DNA of 14,209 nt. It comes from an uncultured Oscillibacter sp. (GTDB lineage: Bacteria; Bacillota; Clostridia; Oscillospirales; Oscillospiraceae). Every line of letters starts with the position of its first letter. Positions within the stretch are counted from its first letter, which is position 1. Under the pieces are notes generated by a model. The model was not told the origin of the DNA. It worked only from the letters and a program-made list of their open reading frames with translations, and made no database searches. The translations under genes and the position numbers were made by a program. Positions 1-6,573 of this stretch are shown piece after piece. The stretch covers positions 1-14,209 of the forward strand of contig URXS01000050.1 in assembly GCA_900551885.1 (NCBI GenBank). Direction: 5' to 3'.

Positions 1-208
1 CGCCGGCGGCGTGGCGGCCAATTCCATCATTCGGGGAGATCTGGAGCGCGCCTGCCGGGAGGCGGGATACAAGCTGTACCTGCCGCCCCTGCGGCTTTGC
101 GGTGACAACGGCGCCATGATCGGCGCCCAGGGCTACTACGAGTATCTGGCCGGCCACACGGTGGGCATGGATCTGAATGCCTACGCCACCCGGGACATCT
201 CGGAGTAA
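1..208 (+). CDS. tsaD: tRNA N6-adenosine threonylcarbamoyltransferase TsaD, C-terminal end (partial)
   Basis: The reading frame is open from base 2, so the gene starts left of the window and only about 68 C-terminal residues are visible. TsaD transfers the threonylcarbamoyl group to A37 of ANN-decoding tRNAs (t6A), working in the cytoplasm with TsaB and TsaE. The visible part opens with the family motif GGVAANS, followed by LYLPPLRLCGDNGAMIGAQGY. The Asp-Asn of CGDNGAMI belongs to the metal-binding, ASKHA-fold active site in this family. The protein ends in the usual short tail after this motif, so the C terminus looks complete. A hairpin terminator follows 15 bases after the stop. The family assignment is firm; nothing can be said about the start or upstream partners. 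Confidence 0.93.
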   Translation, partial: AGGVAANSIIRGDLERACREAGYKLYLPPLRLCGDNGAMIGAQGYYEYLAGHTVGMDLNAYATRDISE

Positions 209-223
209 AAAATGCCTGCTGAC

Positions 224-253
224 AAAAGGGCCGCCCGGTAGGGCGGCCCTTTT
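224..253 (+). terminator. Intrinsic terminator after tsaD, possibly bidirectional
   Basis: A perfect 13-bp stem (224-236 with 241-253) closes on a 4-base loop GGTA. The stem is AAAA-GGGCCGCCC on the left and GGGCGGCCC-TTTT on the right, so each strand has a U run at its 3' side. It lies just past the tsaD stop and between two convergent genes, so it could stop transcription from both sides. Confidence 0.85.
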
Positions 254-316
254 CCTATACCAGTGGACCATTCCGTCGACAGAAGAAACCGCGGGACGGA
301 CAGGAGGAAAAAGAAA

Positions 317-343
317 GCGCCGCCCTCTTTCAGAGGGCGGTGC
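317..343 (-). terminator. Intrinsic terminator of the DUF134/NifX-like operon
   Basis: A 12-bp stem with one G-T pair (317-328 with 332-343) has a 3-base loop. Read on the minus strand, it is followed by a run of the form TTTCTTTTTCC (complement of 305-316). It begins 12 bases after the stop of the NifX-like gene, the expected place for a rho-independent terminator. Confidence 0.8.
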
Positions 344-354
344 GCAAATTTTGT

Positions 355-765
355 TCAGCAGGTATGGCCGCAAGAGTGGCCTTCGCTGTGATGGCCGCAG
401 CCGTGGTCGCCGCAGGCATGGTCCTCACCGTGATGGTGGTCGCAAGTGGCTTCTTGGGCAAATTGCAGGGTACCGTTCAGCAGCTCCGCCACCCGCTGGT
501 CGGCGTCGCCGGAGCAGCCGGCGTACAGCCGGATACCGGCCTGCGCCAGAGCCATCTGGGCTCCACCGCCGATGCCACCGCAGATCAGACAGTCCACGCC
601 CTGCTGCGCCAGCAGGCCTGCCAGGGCCCCGTGGCCGCTGCCGTTGGTGTCCACTACCTGAGAGGAGACCACGGCGCCGTTTTCCACATCGTAGAGTTTG
701 AACTGGGCCGTGTGGCCGAAGTGCTGGAACACATTTCCGTTTTCATAGGTGACCGCGATTTTCAT
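355..765 (-). CDS. NifX/NifB-like (dinitrogenase Fe-Mo cofactor family) protein with His/Cys-rich tail
   Basis: The 136-residue product begins MKIAVTYENGNVFQHFGHTAQF, the usual opening of the dinitrogenase iron-molybdenum cofactor family (NifX/NifB C-terminal domain, PF02579). The fold continues through VDCLICGGIGGGAQMAL (about 57-73) to about residue 107. Residues 108-136 form a tail with nine His and five Cys among Gly and acidic residues, which looks built to bind metal. The ATG at 765 is chosen over an upstream in-frame start at 819 because an AAGGAAG ribosome binding site precedes it and the family N terminus starts there. The start overlaps the DUF134 stop as ATGA, suggesting translational coupling. 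No nif genes are nearby, so a nitrogen-fixation role is not supported. Such stand-alone proteins are usually only called predicted metal-cluster carriers; the exact metal is unknown. Confidence 0.88.
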   Translation of the reverse strand: MKIAVTYENGNVFQHFGHTAQFKLYDVENGAVVSSQVVDTNGSGHGALAGLLAQQGVDCLICGGIGGGAQMALAQAGIRLYAGCSGDADQRVAELLNGTLQFAQEATCDHHHGEDHACGDHGCGHHSEGHSCGHTC

Positions 766-1124
766 GATTGCTCTTCCTTTCTGTTTTGGGAATGGCACCG
801 GCCGCAGGTGATGCCGCACCCACCGCAGCTCTGCCGGGGACAGAGCGCATAGCTGCCGCCCACGATCTGCAATGGACGGCCTTCCACCAGAAACGCCGCC
901 AGCTTCCGGCGGGCCTGGGCATAGATCCGCTGGACCGTGGTCCGGGCCACGCCCATCTGGACGGCGGCTTCCTCCTGGTTCAGACCCAGGTAGTCCAGCA
1001 GTCGCACCGTTTCATATTCCTCCACTGTCAGGCACAGCGGCTCTCCCTGGGATGGCTGATCCGGGGCGAAGCGGCAGTGGGCCGGCATCTGGCAGACCCG
1101 GCGGCATTTGGCACTGCGGGGCAT
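762..1124 (-). CDS. DUF134 (UPF0251) family predicted DNA-binding protein
   Basis: The 120-residue product opens MPRSAKCRRVC, as DUF134 proteins do. A sigma-70 region-4-like helix-turn-helix follows at about 33-77, with LTVEEYETVRLLDYLGLNQE, then EAAVQMGVARTTVQRIYAQA. It is Cys-rich at both ends: Cys 7, 11, 17 and 31 near the start, and 95, 100, 103, 107 and 110 near the end (CPRQSCGGCGITCGRC). That arrangement could hold a metal or an Fe-S cluster, though this is inference. An AAGGAGGG site lies 8-9 bases before the ATG at 1124. The gene overlaps the NifX-like gene by 4 bases, and this pairing is common in clostridia. It is the obvious candidate to regulate its own operon, whose promoter carries a duplicated motif. 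The family has no settled function. Confidence 0.87.
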   Translation of the reverse strand: MPRSAKCRRVCQMPAHCRFAPDQPSQGEPLCLTVEEYETVRLLDYLGLNQEEAAVQMGVARTTVQRIYAQARRKLAAFLVEGRPLQIVGGSYALCPRQSCGGCGITCGRCHSQNRKEEQS

Positions 1125-1139
1125 CGGTGTCCCTCCTTA

Positions 1140-1179
1140 TTTTGAACATATGCCCATTATAGTCCTTTTTGAACATATG
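1140..1179. repeat. Two direct copies of a 13-bp motif in the promoter (candidate operator)
   Basis: TTTTGAACATATG occurs at 1140-1152 and again at 1167-1179 on the plus strand, 27 bases apart start to start. One copy lies in the -35/-10 spacer and touches the -35 element; the other lies just downstream of the -10, over the expected start site. The inner copy continues to form an imperfect palindrome, TTGAACATATG-TCAA. The placement suits a repressor site. The core resembles half of the Bacillus-type LexA box (CGAAC-N4-GTTCG), but neither copy completes the right half. Confidence 0.6.
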
Positions 1180-1183
1180 TCAA
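1156..1183 (-). promoter_or_regulatory. Near-consensus sigma-A promoter for the DUF134/NifX-like operon
   Basis: On the minus strand a perfect -35 TTGACA (1183-1178) and a perfect -10 TATAAT (1161-1156) are separated by 16 bases. Transcription should start near 1149, leaving a short leader with an AAGGAGGG ribosome binding site before the ATG at 1124. A promoter this strong in front of a regulator gene suggests control by repression. Confidence 0.85.
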
Positions 1184-1205
1184 GAATAAAAATTTCATTA
1201 AAAAA

Positions 1206-1229
1206 GGGACCGGTCACTTGACCGGTCCC
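1206..1229 (-). terminator. Intrinsic terminator after pgcA
   Basis: A 10-bp stem GGGACCGGTC/GACCGGTCCC (1206-1215 with 1220-1229) has a 4-base loop. On the minus strand it is followed by a T run (complement of 1200-1205). It begins 18 bases past the pgcA stop and separates the long wal/murA/pgcA gene run from the DUF134 promoter immediately beyond it. Confidence 0.88.
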
Positions 1230-1246
1230 CCTGTAACGAACGGGAA

Positions 1247-2974
1247 TTACTTTTTCAGGCTGGCTACCCACTGGCCATACTTTTCCAGATTGGCCTGGGC
1301 GTCGGCGGCATCCTTGCCCTGGGTCAGTATGTAGACCTTGATCTTGGGCTCCGTGCCGGAGGGACGGACGATGACGGAGGTGCCGTCGGCCATCTCGAAC
1401 CGCAGCACATTGGAGCCGGAGAGTTCCATGGTGCTCTTGGCACCGGTGGCGCAGTCCACCACGGATCCGTCGGAATAGTCCTTGAAGGTGACGACCTTCA
1501 CGCCCGACAGCTCCGCCGGCGGATTCTCCCGCAGGGACTTCATCAGCTCCGCCATGTCCTTGAGGCCATCCAGACCAGGCATCACCAGATTGTGGGTCTG
1601 CTCGGCGAAGTAGCCGTACTTCTTGTAAAGGGCCTGGAGGGCATCGTAGAGGGTCATGCCCTGGGCGGCATACCAGGCGGCCATCTCACTGAGCTCCACG
1701 GAAGCGGACACAGCGTCCTTGTCCCGGACGTAGTCGCCCAGCATGTAACCATAGCTCTCCTCGTAGGAGAAGATGACCTTGCCCTCGCCGGAGGCTTCCA
1801 GCTTATCCTTCTTCTCTGCCAGGAACTTGAAGCCGGTGAAGGTGTCGAAGCACCGCACGCCATTGTCCTCGGCCACCTTGCGGGCCATTTCAGTGGTGAC
1901 GATGGTTTTCAGAGCCACAGGGTTGGCCGGCATCTTGCCGGTGCGCTTCTTGGCACCGATCAGATAGTCCAGCAGCAGTACGCCGGTCTGGTTGCCGGAG
2001 ATGACCCGGAACTCGCCGTCGCTGGTTTTGACCATGATGCCCACCCGGTCGGCGTCGGGGTCAGAACCCAGGATGAAGTCGGCATTGTTTTTCTTGGCCA
2101 GGTCCACCGCCAGGTAAAAGCCCTCGGGGTTCTCCGGATTGGGGGAGACCACGGTGGGGAAGTTGCCGTCAATGATCATCTGCTCCGGCACGCAGATCAC
2201 ATGCTTGAGCCCCAGGCGTTTGAGGGCCTCGGGGATCAGTCGGTAGCCGGTGCCGTGGAAGGGGGTGTACACCATGGTGAAGGTGTCGGCCACCTGCTCC
2301 ACCACGGCCTTGTCATTGACCTGGGCCATGACGTTGGCCAGGAACTTTTCGTCGGTTTCGGCCCCCATGAGGGTGATAAGTCCCTCGGACCGGGCCAGGT
2401 CATAGTCCACCCGCTTCACGCAGGCAAACACATCCAGCTCCCGCATCTTCCGGGCCACCTCGTCGGCGTGCTTGGGGGGCAGTTGGGCGCCGTCCTCCCA
2501 GTAGACCTTGTAGCCGTTGTACTCCTTGGGGTTGTGGCTGGCAGTAACGTTGATGCCGGCGATGCAGCCATACTCCCGTACGGCGAAGCTCAGCTCGGGA
2601 GTGGGGCGCAGGGCTTCGAACAGGCGCACGGGGATACCGTTGCCCGCCATGACGCAGGCAGCCTCCCGGGCAAAGAGATCGGAGTTGTTACGGCAGTCGA
2701 AGCATATGGCCACGCCCCGTTCCACCGCCTCGGGGCCCTCTTCCAGAATGACCTGAGCGAAGGCCTGAGTGGCATGGCGGATCACATGGATGTTCATGCG
2801 GTTGAGACCCACACCCATGGTGCCCCGGAGGCCCGCAGTGCCAAAGGCCAACTGATCGTAGAACCGGGACTCGATCTCCTTCTCGTCACCGCGGATGGAC
2901 TCTAGTTCCTCATGCTCCGCCGGGCTCAGGGCGGGGCTGGAAAGCCACTTTTCATATTCCTGCATGAAATCCAT
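1247..2974 (-). CDS. pgcA: Phospho-sugar mutase (alpha-phosphoglucomutase type, PgcA-like)
   Basis: The 575-residue protein is full length for the Firmicutes PgcA/PgmB2-type alpha-D-phosphohexomutase family. It interconverts glucose-6-phosphate and glucose-1-phosphate, the precursor of UDP-glucose for envelope glycolipids, teichoic acid decoration and other glycans. All signature loops are present: the phosphoserine loop TASHNPK (144-150, catalytic Ser146), the Mg-binding loop GSDPDADRVG (303-312), the sugar-binding loop EESYGY (405-410) and the phosphate-binding loop RPSGTEPKIK (537-546). The N terminus has AFGTAGLRGTMG, also typical. The ATG at 2974 has an AGGAGGA site 6 bases upstream. The gene follows the zinc-ribbon gene by 53 bases with no terminator between, so it may be the last gene of the long minus-strand run. 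A TATAAT at 2994-2989 could give it its own weak promoter, but no good -35 is visible. Phosphomannomutase activity is an alternative or additional possibility. Confidence 0.93.
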   Translation of the reverse strand: MDFMQEYEKWLSSPALSPAEHEELESIRGDEKEIESRFYDQLAFGTAGLRGTMGVGLNRMNIHVIRHATQAFAQVILEEGPEAVERGVAICFDCRNNSDLFAREAACVMAGNGIPVRLFEALRPTPELSFAVREYGCIAGINVTASHNPKEYNGYKVYWEDGAQLPPKHADEVARKMRELDVFACVKRVDYDLARSEGLITLMGAETDEKFLANVMAQVNDKAVVEQVADTFTMVYTPFHGTGYRLIPEALKRLGLKHVICVPEQMIIDGNFPTVVSPNPENPEGFYLAVDLAKKNNADFILGSDPDADRVGIMVKTSDGEFRVISGNQTGVLLLDYLIGAKKRTGKMPANPVALKTIVTTEMARKVAEDNGVRCFDTFTGFKFLAEKKDKLEASGEGKVIFSYEESYGYMLGDYVRDKDAVSASVELSEMAAWYAAQGMTLYDALQALYKKYGYFAEQTHNLVMPGLDGLKDMAELMKSLRENPPAELSGVKVVTFKDYSDGSVVDCATGAKSTMELSGSNVLRFEMADGTSVIVRPSGTEPKIKVYILTQGKDAADAQANLEKYGQWVASLKK

Positions 2975-3027
2975 ATACGTTCCTCCTGATTATATAAAGT
3001 CGACAGCAATCGCAAAGCAAGGGGGGC

Positions 3028-3365
3028 TCACCGGCCCCAGTCCGGGGAAAAATTGCAGACGGGGCACTCGTAACTCCGCCAGATGAAGGGGCCCAGTCGC
3101 TCCCGGTTGGGGCTGAAGATGATATTGTTTCCGCAGATGGGACAGCGGTGGTAGAGCAGGGCGCTGCTGATGATAAACACCATCATCATGAGCAGAGAGA
3201 GGCCGATGAGCAGATCGTTCCCCGGATAATTGCTGATGAGCAAGAGGGCGATGCCCAGAAGAAGGCCTCCGTCCGTCAGGTTGGCGCGGCGGCGGAACCG
3301 CTTGGCGAGCCGGGTCTTTTCCTCCGGCGTCAGCTTCGGCGAGGGTGTGAAGGGGGTGGCCGCAT
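3028..3365 (-). CDS. Two-TM zinc-ribbon protein, reading frame broken near the N terminus
   Basis: The ATG at 3365 sits 7 bases after a strong AAAGGAGGGG site, but its frame stops after 11 codons. The -1 frame, open from a TAA just upstream of the ATG to the TGA at 3028, encodes a sensible protein. Adding one C to the run of five C (complement of 3352-3356) joins them into a 112-residue product starting MRPPPFTPSPKLTPEEKTRL. That product has a basic segment (KRFRRR), two membrane segments (GGLLLGIALLLI and LLIGLSLLMMMVFIISSALL) and a C-terminal zinc ribbon with two Cys pairs, CPICGN and CPVCNF. Without the repair only a TTG at 3243 offers a start, giving 71 residues that lack the first membrane segment, with no clear ribosome site. 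I read it as a small membrane zinc-ribbon protein with a sequencing error, a recent mutation or a phase-variable tract. It does not look long decayed, because the downstream frame is intact. Its function is unknown. Confidence 0.62.
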
Positions 3366-3372
3366 GAGGTTA

Positions 3373-3382
3373 CCCCTCCTTT
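3373..3382 (-). promoter_or_regulatory. Ribosome binding site that places the zinc-ribbon gene start
   Basis: AAAGGAGGGG on the minus strand lies 7 bases before the ATG at 3365. It is one of the strongest Shine-Dalgarno matches in the window. It argues that translation begins at 3365, upstream of the frame break, and not at the TTG at 3243. Confidence 0.7.
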
Positions 3383-3407
3383 CCAATCTGCGGTGAGAGT
3401 CGCCAGT

Positions 3408-3722
3408 TCAGGGTATATCCTCCGGCCCTGTATCCAGCAGTTGTCGGGCTTCCTCCAAACGGGAAGCAGGCACATACAAGTCTACACCGGAGCAGGCAGT
3501 GCCCAGGTAAAGCCGGACCGCACTGCCGCTCCAGGGGTACTGACGCAGCACCGGGATGCCGCAGGCCTCCAGCCGGGAGACCGTCATCTCCGACCATAGG
3601 CCGCCATCTTCCCGGAGGTTTACCAGGATAACCGGTGGTTCCGGCTGACCGTCCTCATCCTTGGGCCAGCGCCGCAGCAGTTCCTCGTGGGACAGGGCCT
3701 GGGTAAAATCCTGTTGGTCCAT
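3408..3722 (-). CDS. DUF2007-like small protein (putative signal-transducing family)
   Basis: The 104-residue soluble protein has a hydrophilic N terminus (DFTQALSHEELLRRWPKDED) followed by a compact alpha/beta part: VILVNLREDGGLWSEMTVSR, then LEACGIPVLRQYP, LGTACSGVDLYVPASRLEEA and RQLLDTGP. The pattern of a leading strand, a helix ending in LEA-x-GIP, then a strand and VP-x-x-x-LEEARQLL, is that of DUF2007 (PF09413). That family has no established biochemical activity, and I assign it from the motif pattern only. A GGGAGGTG site lies about 9 bases before the ATG at 3722. The gene starts 27 bases after rlmH and ends 42 bases before the zinc-ribbon gene, so the three are probably co-transcribed. 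DUF2007 domains often occur fused or adjacent to zinc ribbons, which fits this neighbour. Confidence 0.72.
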   Translation of the reverse strand: MDQQDFTQALSHEELLRRWPKDEDGQPEPPVILVNLREDGGLWSEMTVSRLEACGIPVLRQYPWSGSAVRLYLGTACSGVDLYVPASRLEEARQLLDTGPEDIP

Positions 3723-3749
3723 CTCTTGGCACCTCCCGCTGAAAACATG

Positions 3750-4232
3750 TCACTTGTGATACTTTGTACCGGCGTTGATCTGATAGGCCCGATAGACTTG
3801 CTCCAGCAGCATGACCCGGGCCAGATGATGGGGAAAGGTCATGGGAGACATGGACAGCCGCTCCATTGCCAGAGATTTCAAAGAAGGGTCCAGGCCAAAG
3901 GAGCTGCCGATCAAAAACACCACCTGGGACTGACCTCGGCCGGCGCTGTCCGCCAGCATTCTAGCCAGGTCCTCGCTGGAGCGAAGCGTTCCCTCCACGC
4001 ATAAGGCTACAACAAAAGCGGAGTTGGGCAGCTTGGCCCGAACTGCGGCGGCCTCTTTCTCTAGGGCTGCGGCGATCTGGGCGGGGGAGGGGTCCTCCGG
4101 CAACCGCTCCTCCGGCAGCTCGGTGATCTCCAGCTTGCAATACCGGGACAGGCGCTTGGCGTATTCCGCCACAGCCTCCGTGTAGAACTTTTCTTTCAGC
4201 TTCCCAACGCACAGAATGGTTATTTTTTGCAT
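3750..4232 (-). CDS. rlmH: 23S rRNA (pseudouridine1915-N3)-methyltransferase RlmH
   Basis: The 160-residue protein matches the usual 155-160 of the family. RlmH is a homodimeric SPOUT methyltransferase that uses SAM to methylate pseudouridine 1915 in helix 69 of 23S rRNA, on assembled 70S ribosomes. It begins MQKITILCVGKLKEKFY. It carries the SAM-binding knot segment FLIGSSFGLD (106-115) and the diagnostic C terminus: LSMSPMTFPHHLARVMLLEQ (126-145), then VYRAYQINAGTKYHK to the end. The ATG at 4232 follows an AGGAGGG site. A much longer open frame extends upstream to 4505 but runs antiparallel to no known family sequence and overlaps walJ. The start overlaps the end of walJ by 13 bases, indicating tight coupling. 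walJ-rlmH is a familiar Firmicutes gene order. Confidence 0.96.
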   Translation of the reverse strand: MQKITILCVGKLKEKFYTEAVAEYAKRLSRYCKLEITELPEERLPEDPSPAQIAAALEKEAAAVRAKLPNSAFVVALCVEGTLRSSEDLARMLADSAGRGQSQVVFLIGSSFGLDPSLKSLAMERLSMSPMTFPHHLARVMLLEQVYRAYQINAGTKYHK

Positions 4233-5020
4233 ACGGCCCTCCTGACCAGGACATGGGCGGGACCCAGGGTATCCCGGGGGGCCACAGATAGGGCTGGCTC
4301 CAGTCCCGCAGCCATCAGAGCTGTCTTCACAGCGGCCAGAGCCATGGCAGGGGTGTTGTTTTCCCGGCTCAGGTGGGCCAGCACGATTTCCGACGCACCC
4401 CGCTCGGCCAGTGTTACGGCGAAGGCGGCGGCGTCGCTGTTGCTCAGGTGCCCTTCCTGGCCAAGGATCCGCTGTTTCAAATAATAGGGGTAGGGACCGC
4501 TGCACAGCGTCTCCACGTCATGGTTGGCCTCCAGTACCGCCAGGTCCACACCCGGCAGCAGTTCCGCCGCCTGATCGGTGACGTAGCCGGTGTCAGTCAG
4601 CACCCCTACGCTGCCGTCGGCTGTGTCCAGCCGGTAGCCGCAGGCGCCAGGGGCATCGTGGGAGGTGGCAATGGCGGTAACGGCGCAGGAACCCAGTTCA
4701 AAGGATACCCCCGGCTCCACTGCGCATAGCCGGTCCTCCAGTTCCGGCAGCCGGTTCAGAAGAGCCCGGCATGTCCGGGCTGTGGCCCAGACCGTTGCGT
4801 CGCTGCGTTTGAGCAGTGTCCGCAGGCCGGAGATGTGGTCCGTGTGGGTGTGGGTGATCAAAATGGCGTCCAGATCACCGGGGCCCAGGCCCAGAGTGGC
4901 CAAAGAAGCGGCGATGCGGCGGCAGGAAACGCCGGCGTCCAGCAGAATGCGGGTCCCACCGGAGAGAATCACCAGTGCGTTCCCGGAGGAACCGCTGGCC
5001 AGAGTATGTATAACCGTCAA
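4220..5020 (-). CDS. walJ: WalJ/YycJ-like MBL-fold metallohydrolase
   Basis: The 266-residue protein is close to the length of Bacillus YycJ/WalJ. It opens TLASGSSGNA, typical of this branch of the metallo-beta-lactamase fold. Metal ligands are visible as HTHTDH (57-62), SHDA (His121), LTDTG (Asp143) and HLSRENN (from His216), with ANHD (165-168) as a further family motif. WalJ is a cytoplasmic, probably exonuclease-like hydrolase encoded with the WalRK system. It has been linked to coordination of cell division with DNA replication, but its substrate is uncertain. The start is a TTG at 5020, preceded by GAGGT about 9 bases upstream; no in-frame ATG or GTG is seen nearby. It lies 106 bases after murA and overlaps rlmH, so it should be co-transcribed with both. 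Confidence 0.9.
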   Translation of the reverse strand: MTVIHTLASGSSGNALVILSGGTRILLDAGVSCRRIAASLATLGLGPGDLDAILITHTHTDHISGLRTLLKRSDATVWATARTCRALLNRLPELEDRLCAVEPGVSFELGSCAVTAIATSHDAPGACGYRLDTADGSVGVLTDTGYVTDQAAELLPGVDLAVLEANHDVETLCSGPYPYYLKQRILGQEGHLSNSDAAAFAVTLAERGASEIVLAHLSRENNTPAMALAAVKTALMAAGLEPALSVAPRDTLGPAHVLVRRAVCKK

Positions 5021-5126
5021 AACAACGACCTCGCATAAACAATCCGCGCCCGCACCGGTAAGCTGCCCACGAGGGCCGCTTTCCCATCGCGGACGCGGAG
5101 AATCTGTAATTTTATGCCGGGAACGT

Positions 5127-6428
5127 TTATCCGATGTGGGCCTCCAGCTCCTCGGACTCCCCGGGTTCCTCCACAGCGCGGATATCGGCGCCCAGCCCCT
5201 GCAGTTTGGTTACGATATCCTCGTAACCACGCTCAATGTATTGGACGCAACTGATCTCGCTCTGGCCACGGGCGGCTAGGGCAGCAATGACCAGCGCCGC
5301 GCCGGCTCGCAAATCGCAGGCCTGAATGGGCGCGCCGGTGAGATGGTCCACACCCTCCACCACAGCGGTCTTGTCATCCACCTGAATGGACGCGCCCATG
5401 CGCTTGAGCTCGTCCACATAGCGGTAGCGGCCGTTGTTCCAGATGCTCTCCGTTACCAGAGAGGTGCCCTCCGCCAGGCAGAGGACCGTGGTGATCTGGG
5501 GCTGCATGTCCGTGGGGAAACCGGGGTAGGGCATGGTTTTGACATTGGCCTTTTGAATGGGATTGTTCCGCCGGACCAGGAGGGTGTCCTCGTGCTCCTC
5601 CACCTCAACACCCATTTCCACCAGTTTGGCGGTGATACAGTCCATGTGTTTGGGAATGATATTCTTGATGAGGATCTGTCCGCCGGTGGCGGCCACAGCG
5701 GCCATGTATGTGCCGGCCTCGATCTGATCGGGAATAATGGCGTAACTGCCACCCTGCAGGTGGTCCACGCCGCGGATTTTGATGGTGTCTGTGCCAGCGC
5801 CCCGGATATTGGCCCCCATCGAATTGAGGAAGTTGGCCAGGTCCACAATGTGGGGTTCCTTGGCAGCGTTTTCGATAACGGTGGTCCCCTCCGCACGGAC
5901 GGCGGCCATCATGATGTTCATGGTGGCACCAACGGACACCACATCCAGGTAGATGTTGGCGCCCTTCAGTCGGCCAGCTTCGGTGGAAGCGTGGATGAAA
6001 CCGCCTTCGACCACCACCTTGGCGCCCAGAGCCGTAAAGCCCTTGACGTGCTGGTCGATGGGACGGACGCCGAAGTTGCAGCCGCCGGGCATGGCCACCT
6101 CCGCCTGGCCAAACCGGCCCAGCAGGGACCCGATGAGGTAATAAGAGGCCCGCATCTTCCGGGCCAGATCATAGGAGGTTCGGGTGGAACGGATGTGGCT
6201 GGAATCAATCTCCACTGTGTGGCGGTTGATGGTGCGGATTCCCGCACCCAGGTGCTCCAGAATCTTCAGGGACAGCGTTACGTCAGAAATCTGGGGAATG
6301 TTCTCAATGCGGCAGACTCCGTCCACCAATAAAGCTGCGGGGAGAATGGCGACGGCGGCGTTTTTGGCACCGCTGATCTCCACCTCGCCAAACAGGGGAT
6401 GACCACCCTGCACAATATACTTTGTCAA
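5127..6428 (-). CDS. murA: UDP-N-acetylglucosamine 1-carboxyvinyltransferase MurA
   Basis: MurA transfers enolpyruvate from PEP to UDP-GlcNAc in the cytoplasm, the first committed step of peptidoglycan synthesis. The TTG at 6428, 8 bases after a GAGAGGG site, gives 433 residues beginning M(L)TKYIVQGG. With this start the conserved Lys-Asn of SGAKNAAVAILPA falls at 22-23, exactly as in E. coli numbering, and the catalytic Cys of PGGCNFGVRPIDQH falls at 117. The frame also allows a TTG at 6473, but the extra 15 residues have no MurA character. The catalytic Cys is present, so the enzyme should be sensitive to fosfomycin in principle. The gene sits inside the wal locus between walI and walJ, with its own promoter and a structured leader upstream. 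Firmicutes often carry two murA copies; this window cannot show whether another exists. Confidence 0.96.
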   Translation of the reverse strand: MTKYIVQGGHPLFGEVEISGAKNAAVAILPAALLVDGVCRIENIPQISDVTLSLKILEHLGAGIRTINRHTVEIDSSHIRSTRTSYDLARKMRASYYLIGSLLGRFGQAEVAMPGGCNFGVRPIDQHVKGFTALGAKVVVEGGFIHASTEAGRLKGANIYLDVVSVGATMNIMMAAVRAEGTTVIENAAKEPHIVDLANFLNSMGANIRGAGTDTIKIRGVDHLQGGSYAIIPDQIEAGTYMAAVAATGGQILIKNIIPKHMDCITAKLVEMGVEVEEHEDTLLVRRNNPIQKANVKTMPYPGFPTDMQPQITTVLCLAEGTSLVTESIWNNGRYRYVDELKRMGASIQVDDKTAVVEGVDHLTGAPIQACDLRAGAALVIAALAARGQSEISCVQYIERGYEDIVTKLQGLGADIRAVEEPGESEELEAHIG

Positions 6429-6468
6429 AATCGTTACCCTCTCTTCAAAAGGCGCTTTCTTTTGCGGC

Positions 6469-6535
6469 GGCAAACCGGCTTCGCAGTCAGTTTGCCCGGC
6501 CAGCGGCGCTTCATACCCGCGCCGCTGGCGCGGGC
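6469..6535 (-). promoter_or_regulatory. Structured murA leader with two overlapping hairpins
   Basis: Within the predicted transcribed leader of murA, a long GC-rich hairpin pairs 6494-6509 with 6519-6535 (16 bp, one bulged G at 6530, 9-base loop). A second possible hairpin pairs 6469-6475 with 6490-6496 (GGCAAAC/GTTTGCC). It shares bases 6494-6496 with the base of the first, so the two compete. No T run follows either, so neither looks like a plain terminator. This may be a leader regulatory structure or may be incidental; no known riboswitch is recognised. Confidence 0.4.
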
Positions 6536-6573
6536 AGGGTAAAATTTCCGCTGGTCAAAGCTCACACACATTC

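Noticed and set aside
355..1124. Part of a nitrogen-fixation cluster
   Set aside because: The only link is the NifX/NifB-like fold, which is widespread in non-fixing bacteria. No nifH, D, K, E or N gene is in the window.
1167..1183. LexA (SOS) box in the DUF134 promoter
   Set aside because: GAACATATG matches the left half of the Bacillus-type box, but the right half needed (GTTCG) is not present in either copy, and the operon has no DNA-repair gene.
1592..2905. A 437-codon open frame on the plus strand opposite pgcA
   Set aside because: It is the antisense of a clearly conserved enzyme in a high-GC genome, where stop-poor shadow frames are expected. The translation is Gly/His/Val-rich with no domain and no ribosome site.
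2990..3475. A 161-codon minus-strand frame overlapping the zinc-ribbon and DUF2007-like genes
   Set aside because: It is out of frame with both. Its translation is Pro/Arg/His-rich without features, while the other frame gives membrane segments and a zinc ribbon.
4233..4505. N-terminal extension of rlmH to 4505
   Set aside because: The extension overlaps walJ in another frame and is Arg/Gly/Pro-rich. RlmH length and the ribosome site place the start at 4232.
5343..6332. A 329-codon open frame opposite murA
   Set aside because: Same reason: complement of MurA codons, low-complexity His/Gly/Val composition, no family signature.
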